64,000 nucleotides of DNA from Thiocapsa roseopersicina (GCF_900106925.1 NZ_FNNZ01000024.1:1-64000), one strand, 5' to 3'. Positions 1-9,861 are shown, counted from the first letter of the stretch. Numbers and translations: made by a program. The notes: generated from the letters alone by a model not told the origin.

Positions 1-816
<816 letters not shown>

Positions 817-837
817 GCCTCAAACCGACTGTGGCCG

Positions 838-1191
838 ATGCTCGGCGGGGACTTGTCGGCGGCGTTGACACCTGCCGATGTCTGGCCTGCACTGGTTGTC
901 GTCCTTGTGCCACTCGGCGCTGCCACCGTATTCGAACGCCGGATCGAAGCCCGCGTAGAACGGGTGGTGGTGCGCGCACGCCTGGCGTGGTGGCCGGTGC
1001 CGCTCCTGGCGTTGGTGGGGTTTCTGATCGCAGGCGCAGTGGCGCAGCCGGAATGGGGGAGCTGCACGATTCCGACCGACCCATCCGGAGCCGACCCATC
1101 CCGACCGACGAGGATCGCAAGCAGGGCGCGGAGCCCTGATGCGCGGATCGATGCGGTGAGCGTCGCCTGCGACGATCACCGCAGTCCTTAA
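838..1191 (+). pseudogene. remnant of a bile-acid:sodium symporter/arsenite-permease-like transporter
   Basis: A short open frame with two hydrophobic stretches (VWPALVVVLVPLGAATVF and WWPVPLLALVGFLIAGAV) separated by an Arg-rich loop. This resembles an internal part of BASS/ACR3-type arsenic-resistance permeases. Those proteins have about ten membrane segments, so this is a fragment at best. After about base 1050 the translation turns hydrophilic and Pro/Arg/Ser-rich with no family character. No ribosome-binding site of note precedes it. It directly follows the RND gene end, which suggests a decayed metal or metalloid resistance locus. The family call rests on pattern memory only. Confidence 0.35.
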
Positions 1192-1215
1192 GGCCGAGGC
1201 AAAAGCCCCGACGTC

Positions 1216-2808
1216 TTAGCGCCGGATCCGCTCGATGCGGAACAGGGTGGTCGTGCCGCTCACCTCGTTGGCGACGACCAACAAGGGCACCCCGCGGATC
1301 GGACTCTTCGACGCCTCGATCACCGTTAGCCCCTCGGCACCCAGATCGCCCGCCTGCGGCGTGCCCGGCTCGGCACCGAAGTCACGGTTGTTGAGATACT
1401 GAACGAAGCTCGGTGCATAGGGATTGGTCACATCGTAGACCATGACGCCGCCGATGCGCTCCAGGCCGATGAAGGCATAGGTGCGGCCCCAGAGCTTGGC
1501 GACGGTCACGCCCTCGGGCTCGGGGCCCTTGTTGTCGCTGCGGTTGTCGAGCTTGTTCTCCTCGTGGTCCGAGTTGAAGAATTCCGGATAGGCATCCGCA
1601 GTGATGCGCTCGAAGTCCGCACCGCTGTCGTAGACCTGCTTCAGATCCGCGCTCCAGATCGAGAAGGAACGACCTCCGAACGCGTAGATCTCATCGTGCA
1701 GCCCCGTATTCGGATCGACACCGCGTGTGGTCGTGACCGTCAATCGGCCGAGAGTCTCGTCCTCCTGCAGGAGAACCGCATCCGGAAAAACCGACGGATC
1801 AAGAGCGAGATCCTTGACTCGCGCCTCCTCGCTGAAGCCGTCATAGTCGCGCGCGTCGCCCTCGTTGGCGCTGACGATATAGGTCTGCCCGCGGTACTCG
1901 TAGCTCGCGATCGCGTCCGGGAGATACATCCCCTTGACCGGCCAGTTGAGGATGTTGATCCCGCCGTCGCGGTCGCTGGCGTCCAGCTCGTTCCCCGCCA
2001 GGCTGTGATCTTTGAAGCCGAGACCATGCAGCGCGGTAAAGTCACCGGCCTTGATGTCCAGGACGGCGACGGCGTTGTTCTCCTGCAGCGACACCCAGGC
2101 GATCTTCGAGTCCTTGTCGACCGTGATGTACTCGGGCTCGAAGTCCTGCGCCACGCTCGCGTTCGGACCGAACACCCGTACGCTCGGATCCAGCGTCGCG
2201 TCGTTGAATTTTCGGAAATCGGCCGTGCGCACGTCGGCCTGAGCGAGCTTTCGAATGTTTCGCGGCAGATCGATGATGCTGACCGAGCCCTCCGGATCGA
2301 CGGTGTAATCGTCGTTGGGCTCGCCCTCGTTGGCCACCAGCACCCGCTTTCCGTCCGGCGTGAAGGTCACCATGTCAGGCAGCGCACCGACCTCCACGCT
2401 CGCGAGAATCCGACCGTCGACATGCATGAAGACCGCCCGACCCGGCTTGGTGCGATCGCTGTTCTCGACAACCGCGACGACCAGACCCTGGTGTACCGCA
2501 ACGCTGTTGACGACCGCGCCAAAGTCGGTCAGGTCGATACTGAACAAGAAACGTGGGTTCCTTGGCCTGTGCACCCCGAGCACGTCGATCAGACCGCTTG
2601 CCGCGTTGACCACGAACAGACGCTGACTGCGGGGATCGTGGGCCACGATCTCGGCCGCAGACTCGCCGAACACACCGGTTGCGTAGGTGCCGAGCGGCGC
2701 GATGGCGATCGTGGATTGAGATCCGTGGGGACCCGCTAGGGCCTGAGTGCCGATGCCGAGCGCCAAGGCGCAGCCGGCGGAGAGTCGGGAGACGGTCGTA
2801 AACGACAT
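1216..2808 (-). CDS. secreted choice-of-anchor I family beta-propeller protein
   Basis: A 530-residue protein with a signal peptide at residues 1-25 (hydrophobic core, cleavage near ALA-GPHG). The rest is a repetitive beta-propeller-like fold with motifs of the choice-of-anchor I family: PDMVTFTPDGKRVLVANEGEP, EPEYITV, WVSLQENNAVAVLDI, YIVSANEGDARDY, GPEPEGVTV and a final LLVVANEVSGTTTLF. Relatives are extracellular or periplasmic proteins of unproven function, sometimes annotated as alkaline-phosphatase-like. No C-terminal anchor is visible, so it may be free in the periplasm or secreted. It is a single gene on the minus strand, with a 132-bp gap to mgtE. Confidence 0.85.
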   Translation of the reverse strand: MSFTTVSRLSAGCALALGIGTQALAGPHGSQSTIAIAPLGTYATGVFGESAAEIVAHDPRSQRLFVVNAASGLIDVLGVHRPRNPRFLFSIDLTDFGAVVNSVAVHQGLVVAVVENSDRTKPGRAVFMHVDGRILASVEVGALPDMVTFTPDGKRVLVANEGEPNDDYTVDPEGSVSIIDLPRNIRKLAQADVRTADFRKFNDATLDPSVRVFGPNASVAQDFEPEYITVDKDSKIAWVSLQENNAVAVLDIKAGDFTALHGLGFKDHSLAGNELDASDRDGGINILNWPVKGMYLPDAIASYEYRGQTYIVSANEGDARDYDGFSEEARVKDLALDPSVFPDAVLLQEDETLGRLTVTTTRGVDPNTGLHDEIYAFGGRSFSIWSADLKQVYDSGADFERITADAYPEFFNSDHEENKLDNRSDNKGPEPEGVTVAKLWGRTYAFIGLERIGGVMVYDVTNPYAPSFVQYLNNRDFGAEPGTPQAGDLGAEGLTVIEASKSPIRGVPLLVVANEVSGTTTLFRIERIRR

Positions 2809-2940
2809 GAGACGGAGATCCTCGTCGGGTGAAAATCGCCCATTATCGGGATCAGGTATGACCGTTCAGCGACAGCCCGATGACGATTCAGCGATACGCG
2901 CTGCATGCTGCGAGCCGGACGCCAATCACCGCAGGAGCAC

Positions 2941-4353
2941 TCAGAGATAAAGCAGCGACGCCACCAGGAAGAACACCAGGACGGCGATGATGTCGTTGCC
3001 TGTGGTGATGAAGATCCCCGTGGCCATCGCCGGATCGATACGGAAATGATGCAGGATCAATGGCACGGCCGCGCCCATGGTCACGGCGAGCAGGGTCACG
3101 AGGGTCAGTGCAACGCCTGCCGTTAGCGCGAGACGCAGCGGGTCCGCGACACCCACCAGGGGGCCCGCGACAAAGACGATCGCGGCGAGGATCAGGGCCG
3201 CGATCGACCCGTTCAGCAGGGCCGCGAGCATCTCCTTGACGAGCCGCCAAGGCAGATCGCCGATCCAGAGGGTGCCGGCCGCGAGGCCCTGAATGGCAAC
3301 GGTGGCCGCTTGGATACCGGCGTTCCCGGCCATCGACATCACAATCGGGATGAAGCTCGCCAGGATGGCCGCGGCGGCAATCTGCGCCTCGTAGGCGTTG
3401 ATGACGCTGCCCGAGACGAGCGCACCGACCAGCCCCGCGAGCAGCCACGGCAAGCGGTTCTTCACGATGCCGAGCACCGGGTCGTCGGCTCGCGCATCGG
3501 GCGAGACGCCGCTGAGCAGACGCACGTCCTCCTCGGCCTCGTCGCGGACCACGCGTTGCAGCTCGTCGGCGGTGATGCGCCCGAGCAGCCGACCTTCGGC
3601 ATCCACGACCGGCACCGTGATGAGGTCGTTCTCCGTGGTCACGCGCACGACCTCTTCCTGATCCATATCCGAGCTGACCGCGACGAGATCGGTGCGCATG
3701 ACCTGCTCCACCGGGATGTCGCTCGGGCGCAGCAGCAGATCGCGCAACTTCAGATAGCCCAGGAGCTTGCGGTCCGCATCCACGACATAGACCGCCGAGA
3801 GTTTCTTGATCCAATCGGCACGACGACGCACCTCGGCGACGACCTGCCCGACGCTCCAGTCCGGCGGCACCGCGACCAGCTTGCGGGTCATGATGCTGCC
3901 GGCCGAATCCTCCTGATACGCCTTGAGCTCGCGGATGGCGTCGGCCTCGCGCAGGTACGGAATGAGCCGCTCCTGGACCTCGTCGGGAAGCTCGGTCAGG
4001 ACCTGCACCACGTCCTCGGCGTCCCGACCGTCGAGGATCTCTGCGAGGCGCTCGATCGTGGCGTCTTCGAGCAGGGCGCCGCGAAAATCGTTGTTGAGCC
4101 CGGCGATCACCTTTGCGGCGGGTCCGGCCGGCAAGACCAAAAACAGTTTGCGCGCGCGCTTCAGTGGAAGCTGCACGAGCAGCTCGACGATGTCGCGCGG
4201 ATGCCAGGTTCGCAGCAGGCGGCGAATCTCCTCGCGCTCACCCGCCTTGATCATGCGCCCGATCGCCTTGACCACCGGACGGTTAACGTCGAGTGTCTCG
4301 CCGGGTCGACCGCGGGTCCAACGCAGCCGCGGCGTTTCGGTGGTCTCTGTCAT
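2941..4353 (-). CDS. mgtE: magnesium transporter MgtE
   Basis: Inner-membrane Mg2+ channel of the MgtE family, 470 residues. The order is as usual: an N-terminal superhelical MgtE_N domain (about residues 20-130), a pair of CBS domains (about 130-260, with ADRKLLGYLKLRDLL and AEGRLLGRITADEL) that senses cytoplasmic Mg2+, and five membrane segments from about 285 to the end. The frame is open further upstream to base 4440, but the ATG at 4353 (MTETTETPRL) gives the family length and is preferred. No Mg-sensing riboswitch is recognised upstream. The next gene is divergent. Confidence 0.93.
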   Translation of the reverse strand: MTETTETPRLRWTRGRPGETLDVNRPVVKAIGRMIKAGEREEIRRLLRTWHPRDIVELLVQLPLKRARKLFLVLPAGPAAKVIAGLNNDFRGALLEDATIERLAEILDGRDAEDVVQVLTELPDEVQERLIPYLREADAIRELKAYQEDSAGSIMTRKLVAVPPDWSVGQVVAEVRRRADWIKKLSAVYVVDADRKLLGYLKLRDLLLRPSDIPVEQVMRTDLVAVSSDMDQEEVVRVTTENDLITVPVVDAEGRLLGRITADELQRVVRDEAEEDVRLLSGVSPDARADDPVLGIVKNRLPWLLAGLVGALVSGSVINAYEAQIAAAAILASFIPIVMSMAGNAGIQAATVAIQGLAAGTLWIGDLPWRLVKEMLAALLNGSIAALILAAIVFVAGPLVGVADPLRLALTAGVALTLVTLLAVTMGAAVPLILHHFRIDPAMATGIFITTGNDIIAVLVFFLVASLLYL

Positions 4354-4551
4354 GGCTGAGGCAGTCCCGGAGAAAAGGGTTGCGGATCGACGTTTCGAGG
4401 GCTCGAAACCGGCCGGAGTGTGGCAACACCGGCGGATCAAATCAAATCCGACCGGGTTATCATGGGGTATCCAGGGCCTCGCCTCGGTCGGGCCACGCGA
4501 TTGTCATGGCGGGACCGGTCCGACTCACGAGCGGCGGAACGAGGGTTTTCA

Positions 4552-5148
4552 ATGTCCGAGCTGCAAATCGAGTGTCTTACGGGAGCGGATCTCGTCGCCG
4601 ATCTGCCGGCGCTCGCGCGCCTGCGCATCCGCGTCTTTCGCGACTATCCCTATCTCTACGAGGGCGATGCGGAGTACGAAGAGCGCTATCTGCGGACCTA
4701 CGCCGACGCGCCCGACGGGGTCATGGTTCTGGTGCGCGACGGCGATCGAGTGGTGGGTGCGTCGAGTGCGTTGCCGCTCGCGGCCGAGACCCCGAACGTG
4801 ATCGAGCCCTTCAAGTCGCATGGCTATGCGCCCGAACGGATCTTCTACTACGGCGAATCGGTCCTGCTGCCGGAGTACCGAGGGCTGGGGCTCGGGCGGC
4901 GCTTCTTCGAGGAGCGCGAGGCGCATGCACGTGCGCTCGGCCGATTCGACGTCGCCTGTTTCTGCGCCGTGGAGCGGCCGGACGACCACCCGCGACGCCC
5001 GCCGGATTATTACCCGCTCGACGGCTTGTGGATGAAACAGGGCTTCGCGAGACAGCCACAGTTGCGCACGACCTTCTCCTGGCGGGATCTCGACGAGGCC
5101 GAGGAAACGCCGAAACCGATGGTGTTCTGGCTCAAGCACCTCGACTGA
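4552..5148 (+). CDS. GNAT family N-acetyltransferase
   Basis: A 198-residue protein of the Gcn5-related acetyltransferase type. It shows an N-terminal block LARLRIRVFRDYPYLY, the central strand RVVGASSALPL, and the acetyl-CoA loop region VLLPEYRGLGLGRRFF (the R/Q-x-x-G-x-G/A signature as RGLGLG). The substrate cannot be deduced. The frame is open upstream to 4420, but the ATG at 4552 (MSELQIECL) gives a compact domain. The PAP2 gene starts 17 nt downstream on the same strand, so the two may be co-transcribed. Confidence 0.8.
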   Translation: MSELQIECLTGADLVADLPALARLRIRVFRDYPYLYEGDAEYEERYLRTYADAPDGVMVLVRDGDRVVGASSALPLAAETPNVIEPFKSHGYAPERIFYYGESVLLPEYRGLGLGRRFFEEREAHARALGRFDVACFCAVERPDDHPRRPPDYYPLDGLWMKQGFARQPQLRTTFSWRDLDEAEETPKPMVFWLKHLD

Positions 5149-5165
5149 GACACAAGAAAGGCCCC

Positions 5166-6383
5166 ATGTCCCAAACCACCGCACCGCGTCGGGATTGGAT
5201 CCCCCAAGGCATCGCCCTGCTCCTGATCGCCCTGGTCGGGACCCTGCCTTTTTGGCTGACCGACCTGGACATCCGAGCCGCCGCGCTCTTTTATCATCCG
5301 GAGGCGGACGACCCTTGGTTCGAGGCCCAAGCGCCGCTTTGGTCCTTCCTCTATGTCGCCTCGCCGCTCCTGACCGGCTTCGTCATGCTCGGCGGCCTGC
5401 TCGTTCTGGGTGCCGGGGCGATCTGGCAGTCGTTCAGACGGCTGCGCTGTTACGCGATCCTGCTGATCGCCGCGACTATCCTGGGACCCGGACTCATCGT
5501 CAACGGCGTCTTCAAGGACAATTGGGGACGCCCGAGACCGCATCAGATCGAGCAGCTCGGCGGAACACGCGACTACGTCCCGCCGCTCGCCATCTCCGAG
5601 CACGGCGACGGCAAATCCTTCCCGTGCGGACACAGCTCGATCGGCTACATGCTCGGCGTCTTCTTCATCATCTGGCGCAGACGCAGGCCGCTGCTCGCCT
5701 GGACCGCGCTGGCGGGCTCGCTTGCCTTCGGCACCCTGCTCGGGATAGGACGCATGGCGGCGGGCGACCACTTCCTCTCGGACGTCATCTGGTCCGGAGT
5801 TATCGCCTACGGGATTGCCTGGGGGCTCTACTATTTCGTCCTGCGCATCCCGCGGCGCGAGGCCGCCGAGGCGGCGTCACCGCCCTCCCCGATGCCCGAG
5901 CTGCGACGTCCGAAGCTCACTGCGGCAATCTATGCGCTCGTCGCAGCCCTGATGATCGGGGCCGTCCTGATGGCGACGCCGCTGAAGAACGTGCAGATCC
6001 AATGGGTCCGCCCGGGCGACTTCGATCCGCCGCCCAAGGTCTTGCGCTTGGTCGCCGATCAGGCTTACGTGATCCTCTTCTGGCCGGGCGGCGCGCACCG
6101 CACGGCCGAGATGCGCTTGGAGGCGCGCGGTTTCGGGCTGCCCTGGAGCAAGGTCGAGCCGGAGTTGACCAGTGACCACCAAGTGCTGACCTATCGGGTC
6201 AGCCATGAGGGGGTCTTCACCGAGAAGGACACCAAGGTCGTGATGGGGATCGTCGCGAACGATTGGGATCGAGTCGAGGTCCGGATCGACTCGGGCGACA
6301 TCCGGGTCCATCCATCGCAGGACCCGCTACCCGAGCTCGACCTGCAAACGGGCGACGGCGAGGTGATCCGTGTCGACCCCTGA
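5166..6383 (+). CDS. PAP2 superfamily membrane phosphatase with C-terminal periplasmic domain
   Basis: A 405-residue membrane protein. The phosphatidic acid phosphatase type 2 signature is present in three parts: KDNWGRPRP, PCGHSS (Cys in place of the usual Ser) and RMAAGDHFLSDV. Members dephosphorylate membrane lipids such as phosphatidate or undecaprenyl diphosphate on the periplasmic face. A further membrane helix near residue 260 (AIYALVAALMIGAVLM) is followed by about 140 soluble residues unrelated to PAP2. That tail would be periplasmic and is of unknown function. The start at 5166 (MSQTTAPRRD) follows the acetyltransferase by 17 nt, with an AAGAAAGG ribosome-binding site. Confidence 0.85.
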   Translation: MSQTTAPRRDWIPQGIALLLIALVGTLPFWLTDLDIRAAALFYHPEADDPWFEAQAPLWSFLYVASPLLTGFVMLGGLLVLGAGAIWQSFRRLRCYAILLIAATILGPGLIVNGVFKDNWGRPRPHQIEQLGGTRDYVPPLAISEHGDGKSFPCGHSSIGYMLGVFFIIWRRRRPLLAWTALAGSLAFGTLLGIGRMAAGDHFLSDVIWSGVIAYGIAWGLYYFVLRIPRREAAEAASPPSPMPELRRPKLTAAIYALVAALMIGAVLMATPLKNVQIQWVRPGDFDPPPKVLRLVADQAYVILFWPGGAHRTAEMRLEARGFGLPWSKVEPELTSDHQVLTYRVSHEGVFTEKDTKVVMGIVANDWDRVEVRIDSGDIRVHPSQDPLPELDLQTGDGEVIRVDP

Positions 6384-6455
6384 TCCGCAACGCGTCCGGA
6401 CCGATCGACAACCGCCTGCGAGGACCGCAGTCTTGACCACAACCGGGGCGAAGCC

Positions 6456-6932
6456 GTGCCGCAATCCGAACCCTTGATCCGCTTTATCCGCACGACCACC
6501 GCGGACATCCCGGCGGACGTGACCCTCACGCTCAACCTGGAGCAACGCACCCGCTGCCGGCTGCGCGTGCTGCTCGACGACGGCCGGGAGGCTGGACTCT
6601 TCCTGCCCCGCGGCACCATCCTGCATCACGGGGACGGACTGATCGCCGAGGACGGACTGGTCGCACGCATCATCGCGGCACCGGAGCACCTCTCGCGTGT
6701 CGAGAGCGCGGATCCGCTGCTGCTCGCGCGCGCCTGTTATCACCTCGGCAACCGGCACGTGCCCCTGCAGATCGAGTCCGGGCGCCTCAGCTACCGACAG
6801 GATCAGGTCCTCGACGAGATGGTGCGTGGTCTCGGACTCGAGGTTAGGCTCGTGGACGCCGCCTTCGAGCCGGAGTCCGGTGCCTACGGCGGTCAGGGCG
6901 CCGATCATTCGGGTCATGCACACGAGCACTGA
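6456..6932 (+). CDS. ureE: urease accessory protein UreE (nickel metallochaperone)
   Basis: A 158-residue UreE with the N-terminal peptide-binding domain (TLNLEQRTRCRLRVLLDDGREAG-type block) and the C-terminal metal-binding domain (ARACYHLGNRHVPLQI, DQVLDEMVRGLG). UreE delivers Ni2+ to the UreG/UreF/UreD complex for urease activation. The tail (HSGHAHEH) is only modestly His-rich. The start is GTG at 6456. The 3' end overlaps ureF by 17 nt, indicating translational coupling. Confidence 0.93.
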   Translation: MPQSEPLIRFIRTTTADIPADVTLTLNLEQRTRCRLRVLLDDGREAGLFLPRGTILHHGDGLIAEDGLVARIIAAPEHLSRVESADPLLLARACYHLGNRHVPLQIESGRLSYRQDQVLDEMVRGLGLEVRLVDAAFEPESGAYGGQGADHSGHAHEH

Positions 6933-7602
6933 CGGGGCGCTGCCACTATTGCGCCTGATGCACCTGGTCAGCCCCGGGCTTCCGGTCGGCGGCTTCACCT
7001 ACTCGCAGGGCATCGAGTGGGCGGTCGAGACCGGTTGGATCCGAGATGCCGACGACTTGGAACGCTGGATGGCCGATCAGATCGGGAGCAGTCTTCGGTA
7101 TCTGGACATCCCGCTCTTGGTGCGGATGCAGGCGGCGGCGCTCGATCGCGATCAAGCGGCGCTGGCCGGCTGGGTCGATCGCCTCTTGGCCGGACGGGAA
7201 ACCGCCGAGCTGCGGCGCGAGGAGTCCGATCGTGGACGCGCGCTCGCCGATCTGCTGGTGGCCTGGGGGCTGGAGGATGCGCTCGGGTGGAAACCGCAAC
7301 TCGCCCGGAGCCAGGCCGCCGGCTTCGCCTTCGCCGCGGCGTCCTGGCGGATCGAGCCGTCGGAGGCGGCGACGGGCTATGCCTGGAGCTGGCTCGAGAA
7401 TCTCGTTCTGGCCGGGATCAAGCTCGTGCCCTTGGGCCAGACCCGCGGTCAACAAACGCTGGCACGCCTGGCGACCCTCATCCCGAGCACGGTGGCCGTG
7501 GCCCTGGGGGTCGCGGACGAGGAGATCGGCGCCTCCACCCCGGCCCTGGCGATCGCAAGCTCCGCCCACGAGACCCAATACACCCGCTTGTTTCGTTCCT
7601 GA
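6916..7602 (+). CDS. ureF: urease accessory protein UreF
   Basis: A 228-residue, mostly helical UreF. Family blocks seen are [22 protein letters not shown] near the N terminus and [22 protein letters not shown] toward the C terminus. UreF works with UreD and UreG to gate GTP-dependent nickel insertion into apo-urease. The ATG at 6916 lies inside the ureE end. The stop at 7600-7602 is followed after 10 nt by ureG. No urease structural genes (ureABC) and no ureD are present in the window, so its partners must lie elsewhere. Confidence 0.93.
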   Translation: MHTSTDGALPLLRLMHLVSPGLPVGGFTYSQGIEWAVETGWIRDADDLERWMADQIGSSLRYLDIPLLVRMQAAALDRDQAALAGWVDRLLAGRETAELRREESDRGRALADLLVAWGLEDALGWKPQLARSQAAGFAFAAASWRIEPSEAATGYAWSWLENLVLAGIKLVPLGQTRGQQTLARLATLIPSTVAVALGVADEEIGASTPALAIASSAHETQYTRLFRS

Positions 7603-7612
7603 AGGAGACACC

Positions 7613-8227
7613 ATGGTCGATGCATCACCCCTGCGCGTCGGGGTCGGCGGTCCCGTCGGCTCCGGCAAGACGGCGCTGCTGGATGCGCTCTGCAAGGCGC
7701 TGCGAGACCGCTATCAGTTGGCGGTGGTCACCAACGACATCTACACCCGCGAAGACGCGGAGTTCCTGATCCGCTCCGAAGCCTTGCCCGCCGAGCGCAT
7801 CGTCGGCGTAGAGACCGGCGGCTGTCCGCATACGGCCATCCGCGAGGACGCCTCGATGAACCTGGCCGCGGTGGAGGATCTACAGATCCGTTTCCCGGAT
7901 CTCGATCTCGTCTTCATCGAGAGCGGCGGCGACAACCTCGCGGCCACCTTCAGCCCGGAGCTAGCCGACCTGACGATCTATGTCATCGACGTGGCCGAAG
8001 GCGAGAAGATCCCGCGCAAAGGCGGACCCGGCATCACCCGCTCGGACCTCCTGGTCATCAACAAGATCGATCTGGCGCCCTACGTGGGGGCTTCGCTGGA
8101 GGTCATGGAGCGCGACTCCAAACGCATGCGCGGGGAGCGGCCGTTCGTCTTCACGAATCTGCGCACCGGCGAGGGACTGGAGAGGATCCTCGACTTCATC
8201 GAGCATCAGGGGATGCTCGGGGCTTAA
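7613..8227 (+). CDS. ureG: urease accessory GTPase UreG
   Basis: A 204-residue SIMIBI-class GTPase. It has the P-loop GGPVGSGKT (residues 12-20), the metal-binding CPH in [14 protein letters not shown], the [15 protein letters not shown] block and [11 protein letters not shown] for guanine recognition. It powers nickel insertion into urease. The ribosome-binding site AAGGAG lies about 8 nt upstream of the ATG. Its stop codon TAA (8225-8227) is contributed by the terminal inverted repeat of the composite element that follows. Confidence 0.95.
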   Translation: MVDASPLRVGVGGPVGSGKTALLDALCKALRDRYQLAVVTNDIYTREDAEFLIRSEALPAERIVGVETGGCPHTAIREDASMNLAAVEDLQIRFPDLDLVFIESGGDNLAATFSPELADLTIYVIDVAEGEKIPRKGGPGITRSDLLVINKIDLAPYVGASLEVMERDSKRMRGERPFVFTNLRTGEGLERILDFIEHQGMLGA

Positions 8228-8417
8228 ACCGCGTCCAGAGCGACATGCGCGATTTTCATTCTGCATTTGGCTTCGGGGATGCCCTCGATCTCGGTGAGAG
8301 GCGGTTTAAAATTTAATATTTTTAATACCTTAAACCGCGCCGGCTCCGACGACTGTCGGAGCCGGCGCGGCCAAGCCATTCCAACCCATGGCGCATATCG
8401 CGCCGGGCGCGGTTTAA
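8224..8417. repeat. composite palindromic element A (two units plus A/T-rich linker)
   Basis: Two tandem units: 8224-8309 (86 bp) and 8330-8417 (88 bp), joined by a 20-bp A/T-only or nearly A/T-only linker (8310-8329). Each unit begins with TTAAACCGCG and ends with a C-GCGGTTTAA type repeat. The second unit contains a perfect 15-bp hairpin arm (CGCGCCGGCTCCGAC with a 4-nt loop). The element exactly fills the gap between the convergent genes ureG and moaE. Both stop codons are the TAA of its ends. It may act as a bidirectional terminator or be a MITE/REP-like element. Confidence 0.85.
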
Positions 8418-8884
8418 GCGTCGGAGGATCCTCCCGCCCAGCGCCGTGCCGCATCATCGTCCGTCGAGCGTGCATCGACCCACCGCTCGCCCTGCGCGGT
8501 CTGCTCCTTCTTCCAGAAGGGTGCGCGGGTCTTGAGGTAGTCGATCAGAAACTCGCAGGCACGGAATGCCTCGCCCCGGTGTCGACTGCTGACACCAACA
8601 AAGACGATCGGATCCTGCGGCCTCAGCTCCCCCACGCGATGCAGGATGCTGATGTCCTCCAGATCCCAGCGTTGCGCGGCCTCCTCGGCGATGGCGCCGA
8701 GTGCCTTCTCGGTCATCCCCGGATAGTGCTCCAGGGTCATGGCGGCCACCTCGGCGCCTTCGTTGATGTCGCGCATCAGTCCGATGAAGGTGACCACGGC
8801 ACCGACCTGCGGCTTGTCGCGGGAGAGAATTTTTTGCTCCTCCGCAATGTCGAACAGGTCGCGTTGAACTCGAATGCGTTGCAT
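8414..8884 (-). CDS. moaE: molybdopterin synthase catalytic subunit MoaE
   Basis: A 156-residue MoaE, the large subunit of molybdopterin synthase, which uses the MoaD thiocarboxylate to convert precursor Z (cPMP) to molybdopterin. Family blocks: GAVVTFIGLMRDINEG, LEHYPGMTEKAL, ISILHRVGELRPQD, VGVSSRHRGEAFRACEFLIDYLKTRAPFWKKE with the catalytic Lys region. No moaD is adjacent. The stop TAA is provided by the flanking composite element. Start ATG at 8884. Confidence 0.95.
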   Translation of the reverse strand: MQRIRVQRDLFDIAEEQKILSRDKPQVGAVVTFIGLMRDINEGAEVAAMTLEHYPGMTEKALGAIAEEAAQRWDLEDISILHRVGELRPQDPIVFVGVSSRHRGEAFRACEFLIDYLKTRAPFWKKEQTAQGERWVDARSTDDDAARRWAGGSSDA

Positions 8885-9124
8885 GTTCGGTTTCTCCGAC
8901 GCTGGTGTCCGGGGTTCGACCCCGGTCTGCCCGGTCCACTCGGCAGAGGAATAAGGGGATCCTATACTTTCGAGTGCGAGCGTTTCGCCTTGGCTCCCGC
9001 CGGCTTTCTCTCGGATCCGGGCATCGAACCGCCCGCCGAAGGAGAACCGCTCGGGCTTGAATCATGCCCGATGTCGTGCTCCGGGTCCCTGTTTCGTTCG
9101 ATCATCCACCAAGAGGAAACGACG
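8885..9124. other. intergenic region between moaE and the 141-residue gene
   Basis: A 240-bp gap between divergent genes. It should hold the promoters for both. It contains an inverted repeat CCGGGGTTCGACCCCGG at 8909-8925, and a TATACT box near 8962 without a convincing -35. No small gene or RNA is recognised. Confidence 0.4.
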
Positions 9125-9550
9125 ATGAACTGGAAAGAACAACTCGACAAAGCGGTTGCTGCGGTCAGAGAGGCCGCCACCAGCGAGAACGCACGGGATA
9201 TCGCGGGCAAGGCGAAAACGGCCGCGTTGGGTCTGGTCGAAAAGGTCAAAACCGGCGCGGTCGACGCCGCCGATGCCTTTGTCGAGGCCAATCGCGATCC
9301 CTCGGCGCTGACGGTGCGCTTCCTGAACGCTGACCTGACCATCGTCTCGCCTGCCGATGGCATCTCGGTCACTCGGCCGGATGCCGCGACCCTCGTGATC
9401 GAGGATGGCTCGGGCAATGGCCTCGTCGTCAACGCGGGGGCCGATCCCGCCTTTGTTGTCGACACGATCGGCACGGTCGCCAAGCTGGGCGACAACACCT
9501 TCGACCTGGGTCAGGAAGACGGCGTCAACGTCGTCGTGACCAAGTTCTGA
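9125..9550 (+). CDS. conserved-looking hypothetical protein (141 aa)
   Basis: Not recognised. The N-terminal 60 residues are amphipathic-helical and Lys/Ala-rich (KEQLDKAVAAVREAA, DIAGKAKTAALGLVEKVKTG). The C-terminal 80 residues are predicted beta-rich with many Asp/Gly/Val (TVRFLNADLTIVSPADGISVTRP, TLVIEDGSGNGLVVNAG). There is no signal peptide or membrane segment. The ATG at 9125 has a purine-rich AAGAGGAAA site 7-8 nt upstream. A 12-bp perfect hairpin follows 9 nt after the stop. Confidence 0.6.
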   Translation: MNWKEQLDKAVAAVREAATSENARDIAGKAKTAALGLVEKVKTGAVDAADAFVEANRDPSALTVRFLNADLTIVSPADGISVTRPDAATLVIEDGSGNGLVVNAGADPAFVVDTIGTVAKLGDNTFDLGQEDGVNVVVTKF

Positions 9551-9559
9551 TCGGTGCGA

Positions 9560-9587
9560 ATCGCGAGGCGCCGAAGCGCCTCGCGAT
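9560..9587 (+). terminator. strong hairpin after the 141-aa gene
   Basis: A perfect 12-bp stem ATCGCGAGGCGC/GCGCCTCGCGAT with loop CGAA, starting 9 nt after the stop of the preceding gene. There is no T-run after it, so it could protect the mRNA 3' end rather than terminate. Confidence 0.5.
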
Positions 9588-9599
9588 GATCACTCGACG

Positions 9600-9854
9600 A
9601 TGCCTCCGCTCATCTCGCAAATCGTCGGGTGGCCACAGCGCGTCATCCACTGGCTCTGTAGCGGTCGAGCCGACTACACCGACTTCCAGCGGCGCAAAGC
9701 CACCCCGGCCCACCGGGCGCGGCGCACCCTTTGTCTGTTCGTCTGGAGCGGTGCCGCCGTCCTGATGCTGCTCTGCCCAAGCCCCGGCTGTATCGCGACC
9801 CTCATCCTGATCGCCACCTTCGTGAGCTTTTCGCTTCTGGACGGACAGCCTTAA
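9600..9854 (+). CDS. small putative membrane protein (84 aa)
   Basis: Not recognised. The N-terminal half is basic and Trp/Arg-rich (VGWPQRVIHWLCSG, FQRRKATPAHRARRTL). The C-terminal half holds one or two hydrophobic segments (LFVWSGAAVLMLLCP, IATLILIATFVSFSLL). The stop TAA sits in CTTAAAACGCG, a half-site resembling the ends of the dispersed element family, and no second half is found nearby. It converges with nnrU, 7 nt away. It could be spurious, but the frame and composition fit a real small membrane protein. Confidence 0.45.
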   Translation: MPPLISQIVGWPQRVIHWLCSGRADYTDFQRRKATPAHRARRTLCLFVWSGAAVLMLLCPSPGCIATLILIATFVSFSLLDGQP

Positions 9855-9861
9855 AACGCGC

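Noticed and set aside
8909-8925. CCGGGGTTCGACCCCGG, similar to a tRNA T-arm
   Set aside because: The loop does not have the right spacing for a T-loop with a 5-bp stem, and no acceptor, D or anticodon arms can be drawn around it.
9851-9860. TTAAAACGCG at the stop of the 84-residue gene as a full element
   Set aside because: No matching second end lies 75-95 bp away on either side, and the sequence next to it is nnrU coding.
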